NCBI GenBank assembly: GCA_003132305.1
Contig: PKXJ01000035.1
Location: forward strand, 78,992-142,991
Reading direction: 5' to 3'
Length of the DNA stretch: 64,000 bases
From: Acidimicrobiaceae bacterium
GTDB lineage: Bacteria; Actinomycetota; Acidimicrobiia; Acidimicrobiales; RAAP-2
Below, piece after piece: positions 7,841 to 16,822 of the stretch (positions within the stretch are counted from its first letter, which is position 1; each line of letters starts with the position of its first letter). The notes under the pieces are model-generated. The model was not told where the DNA came from. It worked only from the letters and a program-made list of their open reading frames with translations, and searched no databases. The translations under genes were made by a program, and so were the position numbers.

Positions 7841-8617
7841 ATGCCACTTTTGCTGCCACCGAGAGCTTCGAAGCCACGTTCCGTCGGACTCACGATGATT
7901 ATCGACAAGGGTGTGCCGCTCAATCACTTTGTTGACCTCGTCGAAAGTCACGGTGAACACTTTGACTTCGTGAAGTTCGGCTGGGGAACGTCGGTGGTAA
8001 CAAAAAACTTCCAAGTGAAGCTAGACGTCTTAAAAGAGGCGGGCATTGACTTCTACCTCGGCGGCACGCTCTTTGAAAAGTACATCCAGCAGGACCTGTT
8101 CGATGAATTCCGTAGCCTTTGCCTGAGTTACGCCTGCCGTTTTGTTGAGGTTTCCAACGGAACGATCGACATAACGAACGACGACAAGGCGGACTACGTC
8201 AAGCGACTCTCCGATGACTTCCACGTCATCTCCGAGGTTGGTTCGAAGGACCAAGCGAAGTCCGACATGATGGCGCCGGTCAAGTGGATTAGCGACATCC
8301 AGGCCGACGTCGACGCCGGAGCGGTGCTCGTCACCCTCGAGACTCGTGAAGGCGGCAAGGGTGGCATCTGTCGCTCAAACGGAGAGCTTCGCTACGGACT
8401 CATCGAGGAGATATTGGCGGCGAAGATTGACCACGACAAACTTCTTTTCGAAGCTCCCTCGACGGAACTGCAAGCGTACTTCGTCCAGCGCGTGGGACCC
8501 GACGCCAACTTGGGCAACATCTCGGTCTCGGACGTTATCCCGCTCGAGACGATTCGAATGGGACTGCGCAGTGAGACGCTTCTCGCGTTCGAGCCCGGCC
8601 TTCTCGACGCCGACTGA
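7841..8617 (+). CDS. Phosphosulfolactate synthase (ComA) family protein
   Basis: A 258-residue TIM-barrel protein of the ComA/HSA32 family. ComA joins sulfite to phosphoenolpyruvate to give (2R)-phospho-3-sulfolactate, the first step of coenzyme M synthesis in methanogens; plant HSA32 and Bacillus YitD are homologues whose roles differ or are less clear. Visible family features: GLTMIIDKGVPLNHFVDLVESHG at the start, FVKFGWGTS, the FYLGGTLFEKY strand, VEVSNGTIDI, and the Gly-rich LETREGGKGGICRSNGE loop followed by LLFEAPSTELQAYFV. Length is normal. It heads a run of four same-strand genes (VOC protein 6 nt downstream, acyl-CoA ligase, acyltransferase). None of the other coenzyme M genes (comB, comC) is in the window. 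Confidence 0.85.
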   Translation: MPLLLPPRASKPRSVGLTMIIDKGVPLNHFVDLVESHGEHFDFVKFGWGTSVVTKNFQVKLDVLKEAGIDFYLGGTLFEKYIQQDLFDEFRSLCLSYACRFVEVSNGTIDITNDDKADYVKRLSDDFHVISEVGSKDQAKSDMMAPVKWISDIQADVDAGAVLVTLETREGGKGGICRSNGELRYGLIEEILAAKIDHDKLLFEAPSTELQAYFVQRVGPDANLGNISVSDVIPLETIRMGLRSETLLAFEPGLLDAD

Positions 8618-8623
8618 GGACCG

Positions 8624-9037
8624 ATGAGAGAAAGCCGCGACGTTTTTCACCTGGCCATCCCTTCGTTCGACCTCGATGAAACGTTGGAGTTTTACGTGAC
8701 CAAGTTGGGTTGCAAGTTGGCTCGTCGGTACGACGACCGTGTCACGTTGGATTTTTTTGGTGACCAACTAGTCTGCCATCTCACGCCGGCGCCCGAGCAA
8801 CTGACGCCCATGAACGAACTACCCATGTACCCGCGTCACTTTGGCGTGACGTTTCGCGAGCAGAAAGACTTCGACGCTCTCTATCAGCTGTGCAAACAGC
8901 GTGACGTACCTCTCTACAGTGACGTGAGCCTTCGCTTCGAAGGAAGAGTTGAAGTTCATCAGACGTTCGTGGCCTGCGATCCTTCGTCCAACCTGATCGA
9001 ATTCAAGCACTACGTTGACCATCGAATGATGTACTAA
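8624..9037 (+). CDS. VOC-superfamily (glyoxalase/dioxygenase-like) protein
   Basis: A 137-residue vicinal-oxygen-chelate protein with the two beta-alpha-beta-beta-beta modules of the fold. Probable metal ligands are His in DVFHLAIPSFDLDETLEFY, His in YPRHFGVTF and Glu in NLIEFKHYVD. The enzyme class covers glyoxalases, extradiol dioxygenases, epimerases and isomerases, so the reaction is unknown. It starts 6 nt after the ComA-like gene with GAGGA just upstream and is 10 nt before the ligase gene, so the three are almost certainly one transcript. Confidence 0.8.
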   Translation: MRESRDVFHLAIPSFDLDETLEFYVTKLGCKLARRYDDRVTLDFFGDQLVCHLTPAPEQLTPMNELPMYPRHFGVTFREQKDFDALYQLCKQRDVPLYSDVSLRFEGRVEVHQTFVACDPSSNLIEFKHYVDHRMMY

Positions 9038-9047
9038 CGGTTTCTCA

Positions 9048-10595
9048 GTGAAACCTTCTTCGCCCGGCTCGGGTCTCCAACTGTTCGACGCTTTAATTTC
9101 CGCTCAAGCGTCATCGCGTGGGTCGGCGCCGTATCTTCTCGAGGCACGAGGCTCTCGAATCCTGTCGTACGCGGCGTTGCGCGACGAGATCGTCGATCTA
9201 CGGCAACAGCTTCGGGCGTGGGGCGTCGGCCGCGGCGACCGCGTGGGTCTCTTGCTCGGTGATCCGCTGACCTTTTCCTCGTGGTTCTTGGCGGGTCTTA
9301 CGGCGGGTGCGTGGGTGGCGCCCCTCGACCCCACGGTCAGCACTTCCAATCTGATCCACCTCGACGCGCGTGCGCAGAGTCTGGGCCTCGGCACGGTGCT
9401 CAGCGACCGCGACGCGCCCGAGCGGCACTTCGTGCCCTGGCATAACGTCGTCGCGGCGACCCCCGACGTGTCGTCACCCGGCGTTCTCGAAATCTCTGAC
9501 CAAACGTTCAGCCAGGGCGGCGTGCTGCTCTCGTCATCGGGGACCACGGGCACGCCCAAGGTCGTGGCGCTTCCTGCGGCCCAATTGCTCGAGACCGCCG
9601 AGCTGATTGCTCGACACAATCAGCTCGAAGTCGCTGATCGGGGCTTTAATCCCTTGCCGCTCTGGCACATCAACGCCGAAGTAGTGGGGCTGCTCTCGAC
9701 GCTCGTCGCGGGCGCTTCGCTGATCCTCGACGACCGCTTCCATCGAACCGGATTCTGGAAGATCATCGACGACTTCGAGGTCACGTGGATCAACGCGGTA
9801 CCGGTGATTATCTCGCGACTCGCGGTGTTACAGGGTGATGAAGTGCCGCCACGGAGGGTTCGATTCATCCGCTCGGCGTCGGCGCCCCTGGCACCCGCGC
9901 TCTTCGAGCAGTTCGAGGCATCGACGGGGATCCCCATCATTCAGTCCTACGGCATGACCGAAGCCGCGAGCCAGATCTGCGTGAACCCCTTGAAGGGTGT
10001 TCGAAAGTCTGGTTCGGTGGGCGTGGCCGTGGGCGTTGAAGTGCGCGTCGTGGGGACGGAAGATCACGCCCCCTTAACCGAGGCGAACGTCGTTGGTCAC
10101 ATTGAGATAAGGGGTTCGACGGTCATCAAGAGCTACGAGAGTGCCGCCTACGACGACCGTTTTGACGCGGAGGGCTGGCTACGCACGGGAGACCTGGGTT
10201 ACTTTGACGATGACGGCTATCTCTTCATTGTCGGACGAACCGACGACGTCATCAATCGAGGCGGCGAAAAGATCTACCCGCTCGAGATCGAAAACGTGCT
10301 CGCGGCGGTCGAGGGCGTCGCCGCGGTCGCGGTCATCGGTGAGTTCGATGAGGTGTTCGGCCAGATTCCCGTGGCCTACGTGGAACCCGTCGACGTCGCG
10401 GTTCTGAGCTCGCTCGACGAGATGTCGAAGTTGGTCGAGCGGGTACGGATCAGCTCGAACGAGGCATTTTCTAGGGCGTACCGGCCGGCCCTCGTGAAGT
10501 TGGTCCATCACTTTCCCTCGCACGCCACTGGCAAGATTCGTAAGGGGCTGCTGCGTGAGGGTGACGTGGTCGTCGTTCATGAAGAACGCCTCTAG
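9048..10595 (+). CDS. AMP-forming acyl-CoA ligase, AAE3/malonyl-oxalyl type
   Basis: ANL-superfamily adenylating enzyme, 515 residues, GTG start. Core motifs are intact: the P-loop LSSSGTTGTPKVV (A3), the A5 motif IIQSYGMTEAA, WLRTGDLGYFDDDGYL (A7), GRTDDVINRGGEKIYPLEIE (A8) and the catalytic lysine in TGKIRKGLL near the C-terminus (A10). The region NPLPLWHINAEVVGLLSTLVAGASLIL resembles ligases acting on small acids such as oxalate, malonate or short fatty acids. Its position after the ComA-like and VOC genes suggests the substrate may be made by them, for instance a sulfonated or hydroxy acid; that is inference. Confidence 0.85.
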   Translation: MKPSSPGSGLQLFDALISAQASSRGSAPYLLEARGSRILSYAALRDEIVDLRQQLRAWGVGRGDRVGLLLGDPLTFSSWFLAGLTAGAWVAPLDPTVSTSNLIHLDARAQSLGLGTVLSDRDAPERHFVPWHNVVAATPDVSSPGVLEISDQTFSQGGVLLSSSGTTGTPKVVALPAAQLLETAELIARHNQLEVADRGFNPLPLWHINAEVVGLLSTLVAGASLILDDRFHRTGFWKIIDDFEVTWINAVPVIISRLAVLQGDEVPPRRVRFIRSASAPLAPALFEQFEASTGIPIIQSYGMTEAASQICVNPLKGVRKSGSVGVAVGVEVRVVGTEDHAPLTEANVVGHIEIRGSTVIKSYESAAYDDRFDAEGWLRTGDLGYFDDDGYLFIVGRTDDVINRGGEKIYPLEIENVLAAVEGVAAVAVIGEFDEVFGQIPVAYVEPVDVAVLSSLDEMSKLVERVRISSNEAFSRAYRPALVKLVHHFPSHATGKIRKGLLREGDVVVVHEERL

Positions 10596-10631
10596 CAGCG
10601 CTGCCACGTAATAAGTTCGGAGCGAAGTTCG

Positions 10632-11888
10632 ATGACGAGGAAAGTAATGAGCCCACCTGCTGAAGCGTCACCGAGTGGTACGCGCCAACGTCTGGATCAC
10701 GTGGACGCGATGCGTCCGATCAAGCAGTCGGCGGTTATCTCAACGCACGCGCTCATCTACTTTTCGCCCCTGACGACGAGTCTCTTCGCGTCGGGCTTAC
10801 TGACGCTGACGCACTTCTCGCGCGACGCGTTCCTCTTCGTCTCGGCGTGCATGCTGGCCTACAGCTATCGGAACAGCAGCGAAGTGAAACTGGGTCCCTA
10901 CTGGAAGCGCCGCTTCAGGGCGGTGGGTCTCGTCTACCTGGTGTGGACGGTCATCTACTTCCCGGTCGCCGCGGCGAAGGCGTCGGCGACGTTTCCCTAC
11001 TTTCGAATTCCGATGTCGTCGCTGTTCAGTGCCTCGGGCGCCCACAACTTTTTCTTTGCCCTCGCCACGGGGTACTACCACCTGTACTTCCTAGTCGTGC
11101 TCCTGGAGTTCTACGTCGTCTTTCCCTTCCTCTTTAAACTCATTCACCGCTTTCCTAAGTCGCACCTCTACATTCTCATCGGCGCGGTGGTCTGGCAGAT
11201 TCTCTTTCACTACGTGGTGCGCCGCGGCTGGCTCGGCTTCGTCATCTCCACGAAGCTCGAGACGCGCCTCATCTTTTCCTACGCGCTCTACCTGCTCGGT
11301 GGCGTAGTGGCGGCGTTCTATCTTGAGGCGTTTCACGACTGGGTCGTCCGTCACCGGCGAGCGATTCTCGGTTGGACGGTGGTCTGGGGAGCGCTGCCGA
11401 TCCTGCTCGACTACTTCTATCGCCACGGCTACGCCTTGCCCAAGATCATCGTGCCCGGGAGTGATCCCTTCGCCGTCGCCGTCGTTCCTTACGATGTCGG
11501 CGCCATCTTCGCGGTGTACCTGCTCGGGATCTATCTCGTCAGTCCCAAGCGCAGTGCGCGCACGCGCGCGATCACGGCCTCAGGGTCCGAGGCGGCGTAC
11601 GGCATCTACGTCTCGCAGATGCTCTGGATCTTGCTGATGCATCGATGGGCCGTCCAGTCCAATCTCATTCACCGCGTGCCGTGGCTGATCCTGATGCTCT
11701 TCGCCGTCACGGTGGCGTACCTCATGGGATGGCTCTTTAGCGCCGTCTTCGCGCGCACGCCCCTCGCGCGCGGCCTCGTGGGCCGAAGTCAAGTGCCGTG
11801 GAACACGTTGCTACCACGGCGTCGTCAACTCGTGCCCGCGACCCACGACGATTTCGGCGAAGGTCCCATGAATCTCACCGACCAGTAA
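10632..11888 (+). CDS. Acyltransferase-3 family membrane protein
   Basis: A 418-residue protein with about ten membrane helices, matching the acyltransferase-3 family that O-acylates polysaccharides, glycolipids or antibiotics. The entry motif is RLDHVDAMRPIKQSAVISTHAL, with the conserved His of the first helix in THALIYF. The SRDAFLFVSACMLAYSY stretch corresponds to the usual R-x-x-x-F-x-x-S-G-x-x-L block. The C-terminal ~40 residues are a basic and acidic cytosolic tail. It begins 36 nt after the ligase gene on the same strand, so an acyl donor made by that ligase could be its substrate (inference). A 116-nt non-coding gap follows. Confidence 0.8.
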   Translation: MTRKVMSPPAEASPSGTRQRLDHVDAMRPIKQSAVISTHALIYFSPLTTSLFASGLLTLTHFSRDAFLFVSACMLAYSYRNSSEVKLGPYWKRRFRAVGLVYLVWTVIYFPVAAAKASATFPYFRIPMSSLFSASGAHNFFFALATGYYHLYFLVVLLEFYVVFPFLFKLIHRFPKSHLYILIGAVVWQILFHYVVRRGWLGFVISTKLETRLIFSYALYLLGGVVAAFYLEAFHDWVVRHRRAILGWTVVWGALPILLDYFYRHGYALPKIIVPGSDPFAVAVVPYDVGAIFAVYLLGIYLVSPKRSARTRAITASGSEAAYGIYVSQMLWILLMHRWAVQSNLIHRVPWLILMLFAVTVAYLMGWLFSAVFARTPLARGLVGRSQVPWNTLLPRRRQLVPATHDDFGEGPMNLTDQ

Positions 11889-12004
11889 CGCCACCGCGTT
11901 CCCTCGCTGCTCCATGTTCTAGTGACAATGTCGTGAATGGCGCGCCAGCGAAGATCGTGGTGCTCACGACTACGATGGAAGTTCGCTAGCCAAGGTGAAG
12001 ATCC

Positions 12005-13390
12005 GTGCCTAAGTCGAGTGGCGAGAGTGAACGCCAGCGTGTACCGCAACCTCTGATCAAGCGGCGAATCGCCTCCGGTCGGGGTGCGATGGAACAGCCC
12101 AACGTCACCCACGACGGTGACGCTCGCCTCACGCCGAAGTTCTGGCTCGCCGTCGTCTTAACCGGCGTCGCGACCGGTCTTTTCGGGGCCCTCTTGATGT
12201 GGATCTTGACGCTCGTCGAACACGCCGCCTATAACTACCACTCGGGCAGCTATCAGGGTGCCGTGGCGGCGGTGTCGGGAGTTCGTCGCGTGGGATCGCT
12301 CTTCGTTGCGGGCGCGATTGGCGCGGTCTCGTGGTATCTCATTCGTCGCTATCTCAAGAACGAACGCTCCGAGATCGACGAGGCCGTCTGGAGTGGTGAC
12401 GGCGAACTCTCGCCTCGACGGAGTCTTCTCACCTCCGTTGTTTCCGAGGTCGTTATCGGTCTGGGCGCGTCGATCGGCCGTGAAGCCGCGCCCAAGTTGA
12501 TGGGCGGCGCGTCGGGATCGGTCATCTCGCACTGGTTTGACTTGACTCCCGCGCAGAAGCGACTGCTCGTGGCCTGCGGTGGCGGCGCCGGTCTCGCCGC
12601 GGTCTACAACGTGCCCCTCGGGGGTGCCCTCTTTACCGCCGAAGTGCTGTACGGCAGTTTTGCGCTGCCGGTCGTCTTTCCCGCGCTCGCGACGTCGCTC
12701 ATCGCCACTGTCGTCGCGTGGGTCTACCTACCCAATGGTGCCACCTACGCCGATATCCCGAACTATCGATTCAGTTCGTCACTCATGGTGTGGTCGTTGC
12801 TCGCGGGCGTGGTCATGGGCCTTCTCGCCGTCTTCTACGTTCGTCTCATCGGATGGGTGTCATTTCATCGCGCCCGGGGCGCTCATATTTTTTGGGCCAT
12901 GCCGCTGGCGTTTGTCGTGGTAGGCGTTATCGGACTGTGGTACCCGCAGCTCTTTGGTAACGGGAAGGGAATGGCCCACAGCGCCTTTTTGGGACTGGGC
13001 AGCGTCGGGTTACTCTTAGCGCTCTTCGCCCTTAAACCCCTGGTAACCGCCCTTACGCTCGGCAGCGGCGCGTCCGGGGGTGTCTTCACCCCGTTTCTCG
13101 CCACGGGCGCCGTCCTCGGCGGGTTTTTAGGTGCGCTCTGGATCCACCTGTGGCCCGGCACGCCGGTGGGCGCGTTCGCGTTAGTGGGAGCGGCGGCGAT
13201 GGTCGGCGCTGTGATGCAGGCCCCGCTCGTGGGACTCGTGTTGGTGCTGGAACTGACCCACGGGGGATTCAACATCATAATTCCCATTATGGCCGCTACC
13301 ATTATCGCCACGCTCCTCGTGCGTCAGATTGACGGCTACTCCATCTACTCGGCCCGTCTGCCCGGGCGCGAAGCGTCGAGTTCGACGTAA
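12005..13390 (+). CDS. CLC-family chloride channel or transporter
   Basis: A 461-residue membrane protein of the CLC family. The selectivity motifs are recognisable: the helix-N motif GREAAPKLMGG (canonical GREGP, with the gating Glu retained but Gly-Pro replaced by Ala-Ala-Pro), and GASGGVFTPFLATGAVLGG (the G-x-F-x-P loop). The motif AAMVGAVMQAPLVGLVLVLELT is also typical of the helix-O/P region. The N-terminal ~30 residues before the first helix are hydrophilic; ATG 12089 is an alternative start. Whether it is a channel or a Cl-/H+ exchanger cannot be told. Such proteins help acid tolerance in some bacteria. Confidence 0.88.
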   Translation: MPKSSGESERQRVPQPLIKRRIASGRGAMEQPNVTHDGDARLTPKFWLAVVLTGVATGLFGALLMWILTLVEHAAYNYHSGSYQGAVAAVSGVRRVGSLFVAGAIGAVSWYLIRRYLKNERSEIDEAVWSGDGELSPRRSLLTSVVSEVVIGLGASIGREAAPKLMGGASGSVISHWFDLTPAQKRLLVACGGGAGLAAVYNVPLGGALFTAEVLYGSFALPVVFPALATSLIATVVAWVYLPNGATYADIPNYRFSSSLMVWSLLAGVVMGLLAVFYVRLIGWVSFHRARGAHIFWAMPLAFVVVGVIGLWYPQLFGNGKGMAHSAFLGLGSVGLLLALFALKPLVTALTLGSGASGGVFTPFLATGAVLGGFLGALWIHLWPGTPVGAFALVGAAAMVGAVMQAPLVGLVLVLELTHGGFNIIIPIMAATIIATLLVRQIDGYSIYSARLPGREASSST

Positions 13391-13474
13391 CACCAACGCG
13401 ACAATCTTTTGAAGGCTGAGCGCGTGAGACAATGGAGACGTGCAACGAGGCCGTGCGACCGCGACGAGGGCTCG

Positions 13475-13975
13475 ATGAGCGACACGAATCTGGTCGTGCG
13501 CCGTGCCCGAGCAGATGACTGGTTGGCCCTCAAGACCATTCGCCTCGAAGCGCTTCGAGACACGCCCGAGGCCTACGGCTCGACGATCATCACGGCTCTG
13601 ACCTTCTCCGAGGACCGCTGGCGCACGATGACCGCCCAGATGTGTTACTTCCTGGTCGAACGTGGTGGCCAGGTCGTGGGCATGGCCGCGGGCGGACTCA
13701 ACAACGATCACGCGGGCGCTCACTGGCTGTACGGAATGTACGTCACGCCTTCAGCGCGCGGCGGCGCGGCGGCGGTGATGCTGGTCGACGTGGTCGAAGA
13801 GTGGGCGCGCGGTGAGGGCGCCACCGAACTGCATCTGGACGTTACGACGTGCGTGGCGCGCGCGAGTGCCTTCTATCTGAAGTTGGGCTTTCGGCCAACG
13901 GGCGAGCGCCACGCCATGTTTCGTGACCCCACGATGACGTTGGAAACGATGAGGCGGGTCATTGTCGACGCCTGA
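13475..13975 (+). CDS. GNAT family N-acetyltransferase
   Basis: A 166-residue acetyltransferase of the GNAT fold. Motif A with the acetyl-CoA pyrophosphate loop appears as YGMYVTPSARGGAAAVMLVDVVEEWA, followed by motif B ATELHLDVTTCVARASAFYLKLGFRPTGERHAMFRDP. The start codon ATG 13475 is chosen because the upstream in-frame extension (to a TTG at 13409) is basic and atypical. Its coding end overlaps the start of the next GNAT gene by 14 nt. Substrate unknown. Confidence 0.8.
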   Translation: MSDTNLVVRRARADDWLALKTIRLEALRDTPEAYGSTIITALTFSEDRWRTMTAQMCYFLVERGGQVVGMAAGGLNNDHAGAHWLYGMYVTPSARGGAAAVMLVDVVEEWARGEGATELHLDVTTCVARASAFYLKLGFRPTGERHAMFRDPTMTLETMRRVIVDA

Positions 13976-14429
13976 GTTTCGCGTCGAGCGCGTGGAGGCA
14001 CCCGTGCTCCACGAACTACGTCGTCGAGTCCTGCGAGGAAACAATCCCGAATTGAGCGTCGCCGACCCGCGCGACGGCGACGCGACGACACGGCACTTCG
14101 GAGGTTTCGTCGACGATCGCCTCGTCGTGAGCGCGTCGTTCTATCTTGCGAGCGCACCGGTACAAGAACACCTCGTGTCGTACCAACTGCGCTACATGGC
14201 GACGGACTTCGACGTGCAGGGCAGGGGCTACGGCGCGAGCGTCCTAGTGATCGCCTTCGACGAACTGCGCGCGCTCGGCACCGAGCAGGTGTGGGCGTAC
14301 GCCAGGGACACCGCGCTCAACTTCTACGTGGCGACCGGGTGGACCATCGTCGAAGGATCAGAGTTCATCAGTGCCGAAACGCAACTTCCCCACTCGATCA
14401 TCGTGAAACTGCTCGCTGACGCCAAGTAA
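13962..14429 (+). CDS. GNAT family N-acetyltransferase (ElaA-like)
   Basis: A 155-residue GNAT protein. The cofactor-binding segment is LRYMATDFDVQGRGYGASVLVIAFDEL and the C-terminal strand/helix pair NFYVATGWTIVEGSEF is diagnostic. The start LRRRVLRGNNPELSVADPRDGD ... FGGFVDDRLVVSASFY is like small acyltransferases of the ElaA/YitI kind. It starts at TTG 13962 inside the end of the preceding GNAT gene, so the two are translationally linked. Substrate unknown. Confidence 0.75.
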   Translation: MSTPEFRVERVEAPVLHELRRRVLRGNNPELSVADPRDGDATTRHFGGFVDDRLVVSASFYLASAPVQEHLVSYQLRYMATDFDVQGRGYGASVLVIAFDELRALGTEQVWAYARDTALNFYVATGWTIVEGSEFISAETQLPHSIIVKLLADAK

Positions 14430-14457
14430 ATGCCCACTCGCTGCGCGAGCCACTTAC

Positions 14458-14463
14458 TAAGTT
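14458..14463 (+). promoter_or_regulatory. Leaderless -10 element TAAGTT
   Basis: TAAGTT is 6 nt before ATG 14470 of the DUF3048 gene; no ribosome-binding site between them. Confidence 0.55.
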
Positions 14464-14469
14464 TGGTAG

Positions 14470-15471
14470 ATGCGGAAGTATCTCATTCTCCTCGCCGTGC
14501 TCGTTGTCATCGGCGTGGGCGTCGTGGTCTTTCCTCACGCTAAGTCGAAGCCGACCGTCACCACGCCGACGACCAAGCCCGCGCCGCACTATCCAACGGC
14601 ACCATTGACGGGACTCGTCGACCGGTCGGGAACGGCGCTGAAACGTCCCGCCCTCACGATCAAGGTTGAGGACACGCCCGAGGCTCTGCCCCAGTGGGGT
14701 ATCGATCAGGCCGACGTGGTCTACGAGGAGATCGTGAACGGCGGCATTACCCGTCTCGCGGCGATCTTTAACTCCGAGGCGCCCGCGAAGGTGGGGCCGG
14801 TTCGTTCGGTGCGACCGACGGACACCCAGGTCGTGTGGCCCCTCGGCGGGATCTTTGCCTACTCCGGCGGCGCGGCCTACGCCGTGGACAGCATTTCAAC
14901 GGCGCCGGTCAAGTTGGTTGACGAAGACTCGGCCGGAACGGCGATGTTCCGCAATTACTCACTCCAATCGCCCCACAATCTCTTCGCCGTGGCGCCCCTG
15001 CTGTTCGCCCTTAAGGGCACTCCGACGCCGCCGCCAGCGCTCTTTAGCTACCGCAAGAGCGGCCAGAAACCCGTTGGTCCCAAGGTGTCCAGCTTCATCG
15101 TGCCCTTTCCGAGCATGTACCCGGTGACGTGGACGTGGAACCCCACGACGACGTCGTGGGACCGCACGATATTCGCCCAGGCCGACGTCACCGGCACCGG
15201 CGCTCGCGAGTCACCCAAGAACGTCGTCGTCATGTTCGTCACCTACGTGAACGGCATCGGCACCGAAAACTCCTACGCCAATCTCCAGGGCTCGGGCCAG
15301 GTCGCCATCTTTAGTGGCGGACGAGAGGTGCGAGGGACGTGGTCGAGGGGACCCTCGAAGGCCGACATCATTCAGTACAAGACCGCGACGGGCGCGGCCA
15401 TCACGCTCACCCCCGGTCAGACCTGGGTCGAGTTACTCGACACCGGCACCACTCTTACGGTGACGAGGTAA
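14470..15471 (+). CDS. DUF3048 domain cell-envelope protein
   Basis: A 333-residue exported protein related to Bacillus YerB. It has an N-terminal membrane anchor (YLILLAVLVVIGVGVVVF, no lipobox cysteine), a short Thr/Pro-rich spacer, then the DUF3048 domain: PLTGLVDRSG, KVEDTPEALPQWGIDQADVVYEE, GGITRLAAIFNSEAP, VGPVRSVRPTD. The C-terminal half with SKADIIQY and ITLTPGQTWVELL is the conserved second domain. The molecular function is not established; family members sit outside the membrane. Confidence 0.85.
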   Translation: MRKYLILLAVLVVIGVGVVVFPHAKSKPTVTTPTTKPAPHYPTAPLTGLVDRSGTALKRPALTIKVEDTPEALPQWGIDQADVVYEEIVNGGITRLAAIFNSEAPAKVGPVRSVRPTDTQVVWPLGGIFAYSGGAAYAVDSISTAPVKLVDEDSAGTAMFRNYSLQSPHNLFAVAPLLFALKGTPTPPPALFSYRKSGQKPVGPKVSSFIVPFPSMYPVTWTWNPTTTSWDRTIFAQADVTGTGARESPKNVVVMFVTYVNGIGTENSYANLQGSGQVAIFSGGREVRGTWSRGPSKADIIQYKTATGAAITLTPGQTWVELLDTGTTLTVTR

Positions 15472-15892
15472 CGAGCTTCTCGATCCGTTCGAGCGTCTTC
15501 TCCATTGACTGGCGATTCCTTCCGGGAAAGCCCATCAACATCACGAGAAGTCCCGCGGCGTTGTCGTAGGTGAACGACTCGGTGACGACGGTGCCGCCGG
15601 GCACTTCTTCGAGGTCGTAGCGCCACACGCAGCGCGTGAAGTGATGCCACGCAATGGACCGGTTCTCGACGAAGTCGACCACGACGTTGCGCGTGAAGTA
15701 GGGAACACCGATCTTCATACTCATCGCGAAGGTGGATCCTAAGGCGAGGCGATCGGGGCCGTCCTTCACCTCTTGCAGCGAGCCGGATCCGTCGAAGCTG
15801 GCGTGCTGACGGGGATCGGCGAGGAGATTGAAGATAGCCGACGTGGGTGCGTGAATCGTTCGCACGGCGCGGACGCATCGCCTTGGGGTCAT
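15455..15892 (-). CDS. SRPBCC/START-like lipid- or ligand-binding protein
   Basis: A 145-residue protein of the SRPBCC superfamily (polyketide cyclase/dehydrase-like helix-grip fold). It reads RTIHAPTSAIFNLLADPRQHASFDGSG, then WRYDLEEVPGGTVVTESFTYD and the long C-terminal helix MEKTLERIEKLV, all usual for the fold. The minus-strand frame runs on to 16828 across the neighbouring hydrolase, but that extension is antisense artefact; ATG 15892 has a TACGCT element exactly 6 nt upstream. It overlaps the end of the DUF3048 gene by 17 nt tail to tail. Ligand unknown. Confidence 0.8.
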   Translation of the reverse strand: MTPRRCVRAVRTIHAPTSAIFNLLADPRQHASFDGSGSLQEVKDGPDRLALGSTFAMSMKIGVPYFTRNVVVDFVENRSIAWHHFTRCVWRYDLEEVPGGTVVTESFTYDNAAGLLVMLMGFPGRNRQSMEKTLERIEKLVTSSP

Positions 15893-15898
15893 GAGCAA

Positions 15899-15904
15899 AG
15901 CGTA
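15899..15904 (-). promoter_or_regulatory. Leaderless -10 element TACGCT
   Basis: TACGCT, minus strand, 6 nt before ATG 15892 of the SRPBCC gene. This element decides the start within a much longer open frame. Confidence 0.6.
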
Positions 15905-15934
15905 GGGTGATGGAAGCATTTTGATCGGGGGCTC

Positions 15935-16822
15935 ATGGCGTATCGCGAACAACTCATCAACTGCCCTGATGGGCGCGTCCTGGAAGTGGCGACGATGGGT
16001 GATCCTGCGGGTCACACGATCGTCTTTCACCACGGCACGCCGGGTTCGGCCAAGACGATCCTGGCCTTCGAGCCGCTCGTCGTGCGCGGGAAGTTCTTCT
16101 TCGTCACGACGTCGCGCCCGGGTTACGGCGCCTCGGATCGTCTCGAAGGAAGAACCGTCGCCTCGGTCGTCGACGACACGCGCAGCGTGCTCGACGCTCT
16201 CGGACGCGACTCGTACGTGGCGCTCGGCTGGTCCGGTGGCGGGCCGCACGCGCTGGCCTGCGCCGCACTCGACACGCCGCGTTGTCGAAAAGTAGTTTCT
16301 CTGGCTAGCGTCGTTCCCCTCGACGTGGACTTCGACTGGACGGAGGGTATGGGTCCAGAGAACCTCGAGGAGTTCGCGCTCGCGAAAGAGGGCGGTCCCG
16401 CCTACGAGGAGTACATCGCGACCGCGGGCGCCTTCATCGCGGTGATGGACAAGGACAACGTGATCGAGATGTTGAGTGGACTCCTCAGCGAAGCTGACCG
16501 AGATGTCCTCGAGGACGACCGCGCGCGCGAGATTTTCGCATCCGGCATGAGCTACGGCTTCGCGAACGGGTGGTACGGCTACTTCGACGACAACAGCGCG
16601 TTCTACCGACCCTGGGGCTTCGATCCCACGACCATTGACGTGCCGGTCGCTCTCTTCTACGGCGGCGCCGATCTCATGGTGCCGCCCTCGCACGGCGCCT
16701 GGCTTTCCGGTCATCTGCCCAGCGCGACGACGCACCACCATCCGCCCGATGGTCACCTGTCGATCTACGCGCGCCACTTCGACGAGGTGCAGGCCGAACT
16801 CGCGTCGGCGTTCGAGTCGTAG
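15935..16822 (+). CDS. Alpha/beta hydrolase
   Basis: A 295-residue alpha/beta-hydrolase-fold enzyme. The oxyanion-hole stretch is FHHGTPGSAKT, the nucleophile elbow GWSGGGPHALACAA carries the catalytic Ser, the acid is expected near FYGGADLMVPPSHG and the catalytic His near HPPDGHLSIY. The start ATG 15935 follows a GGGGG tract with good spacing. It is divergent from the SRPBCC gene (43-nt gap). Possible substrates are esters, lactones or epoxides; the sequence does not settle which. Confidence 0.85.
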   Translation: MAYREQLINCPDGRVLEVATMGDPAGHTIVFHHGTPGSAKTILAFEPLVVRGKFFFVTTSRPGYGASDRLEGRTVASVVDDTRSVLDALGRDSYVALGWSGGGPHALACAALDTPRCRKVVSLASVVPLDVDFDWTEGMGPENLEEFALAKEGGPAYEEYIATAGAFIAVMDKDNVIEMLSGLLSEADRDVLEDDRAREIFASGMSYGFANGWYGYFDDNSAFYRPWGFDPTTIDVPVALFYGGADLMVPPSHGAWLSGHLPSATTHHHPPDGHLSIYARHFDEVQAELASAFES

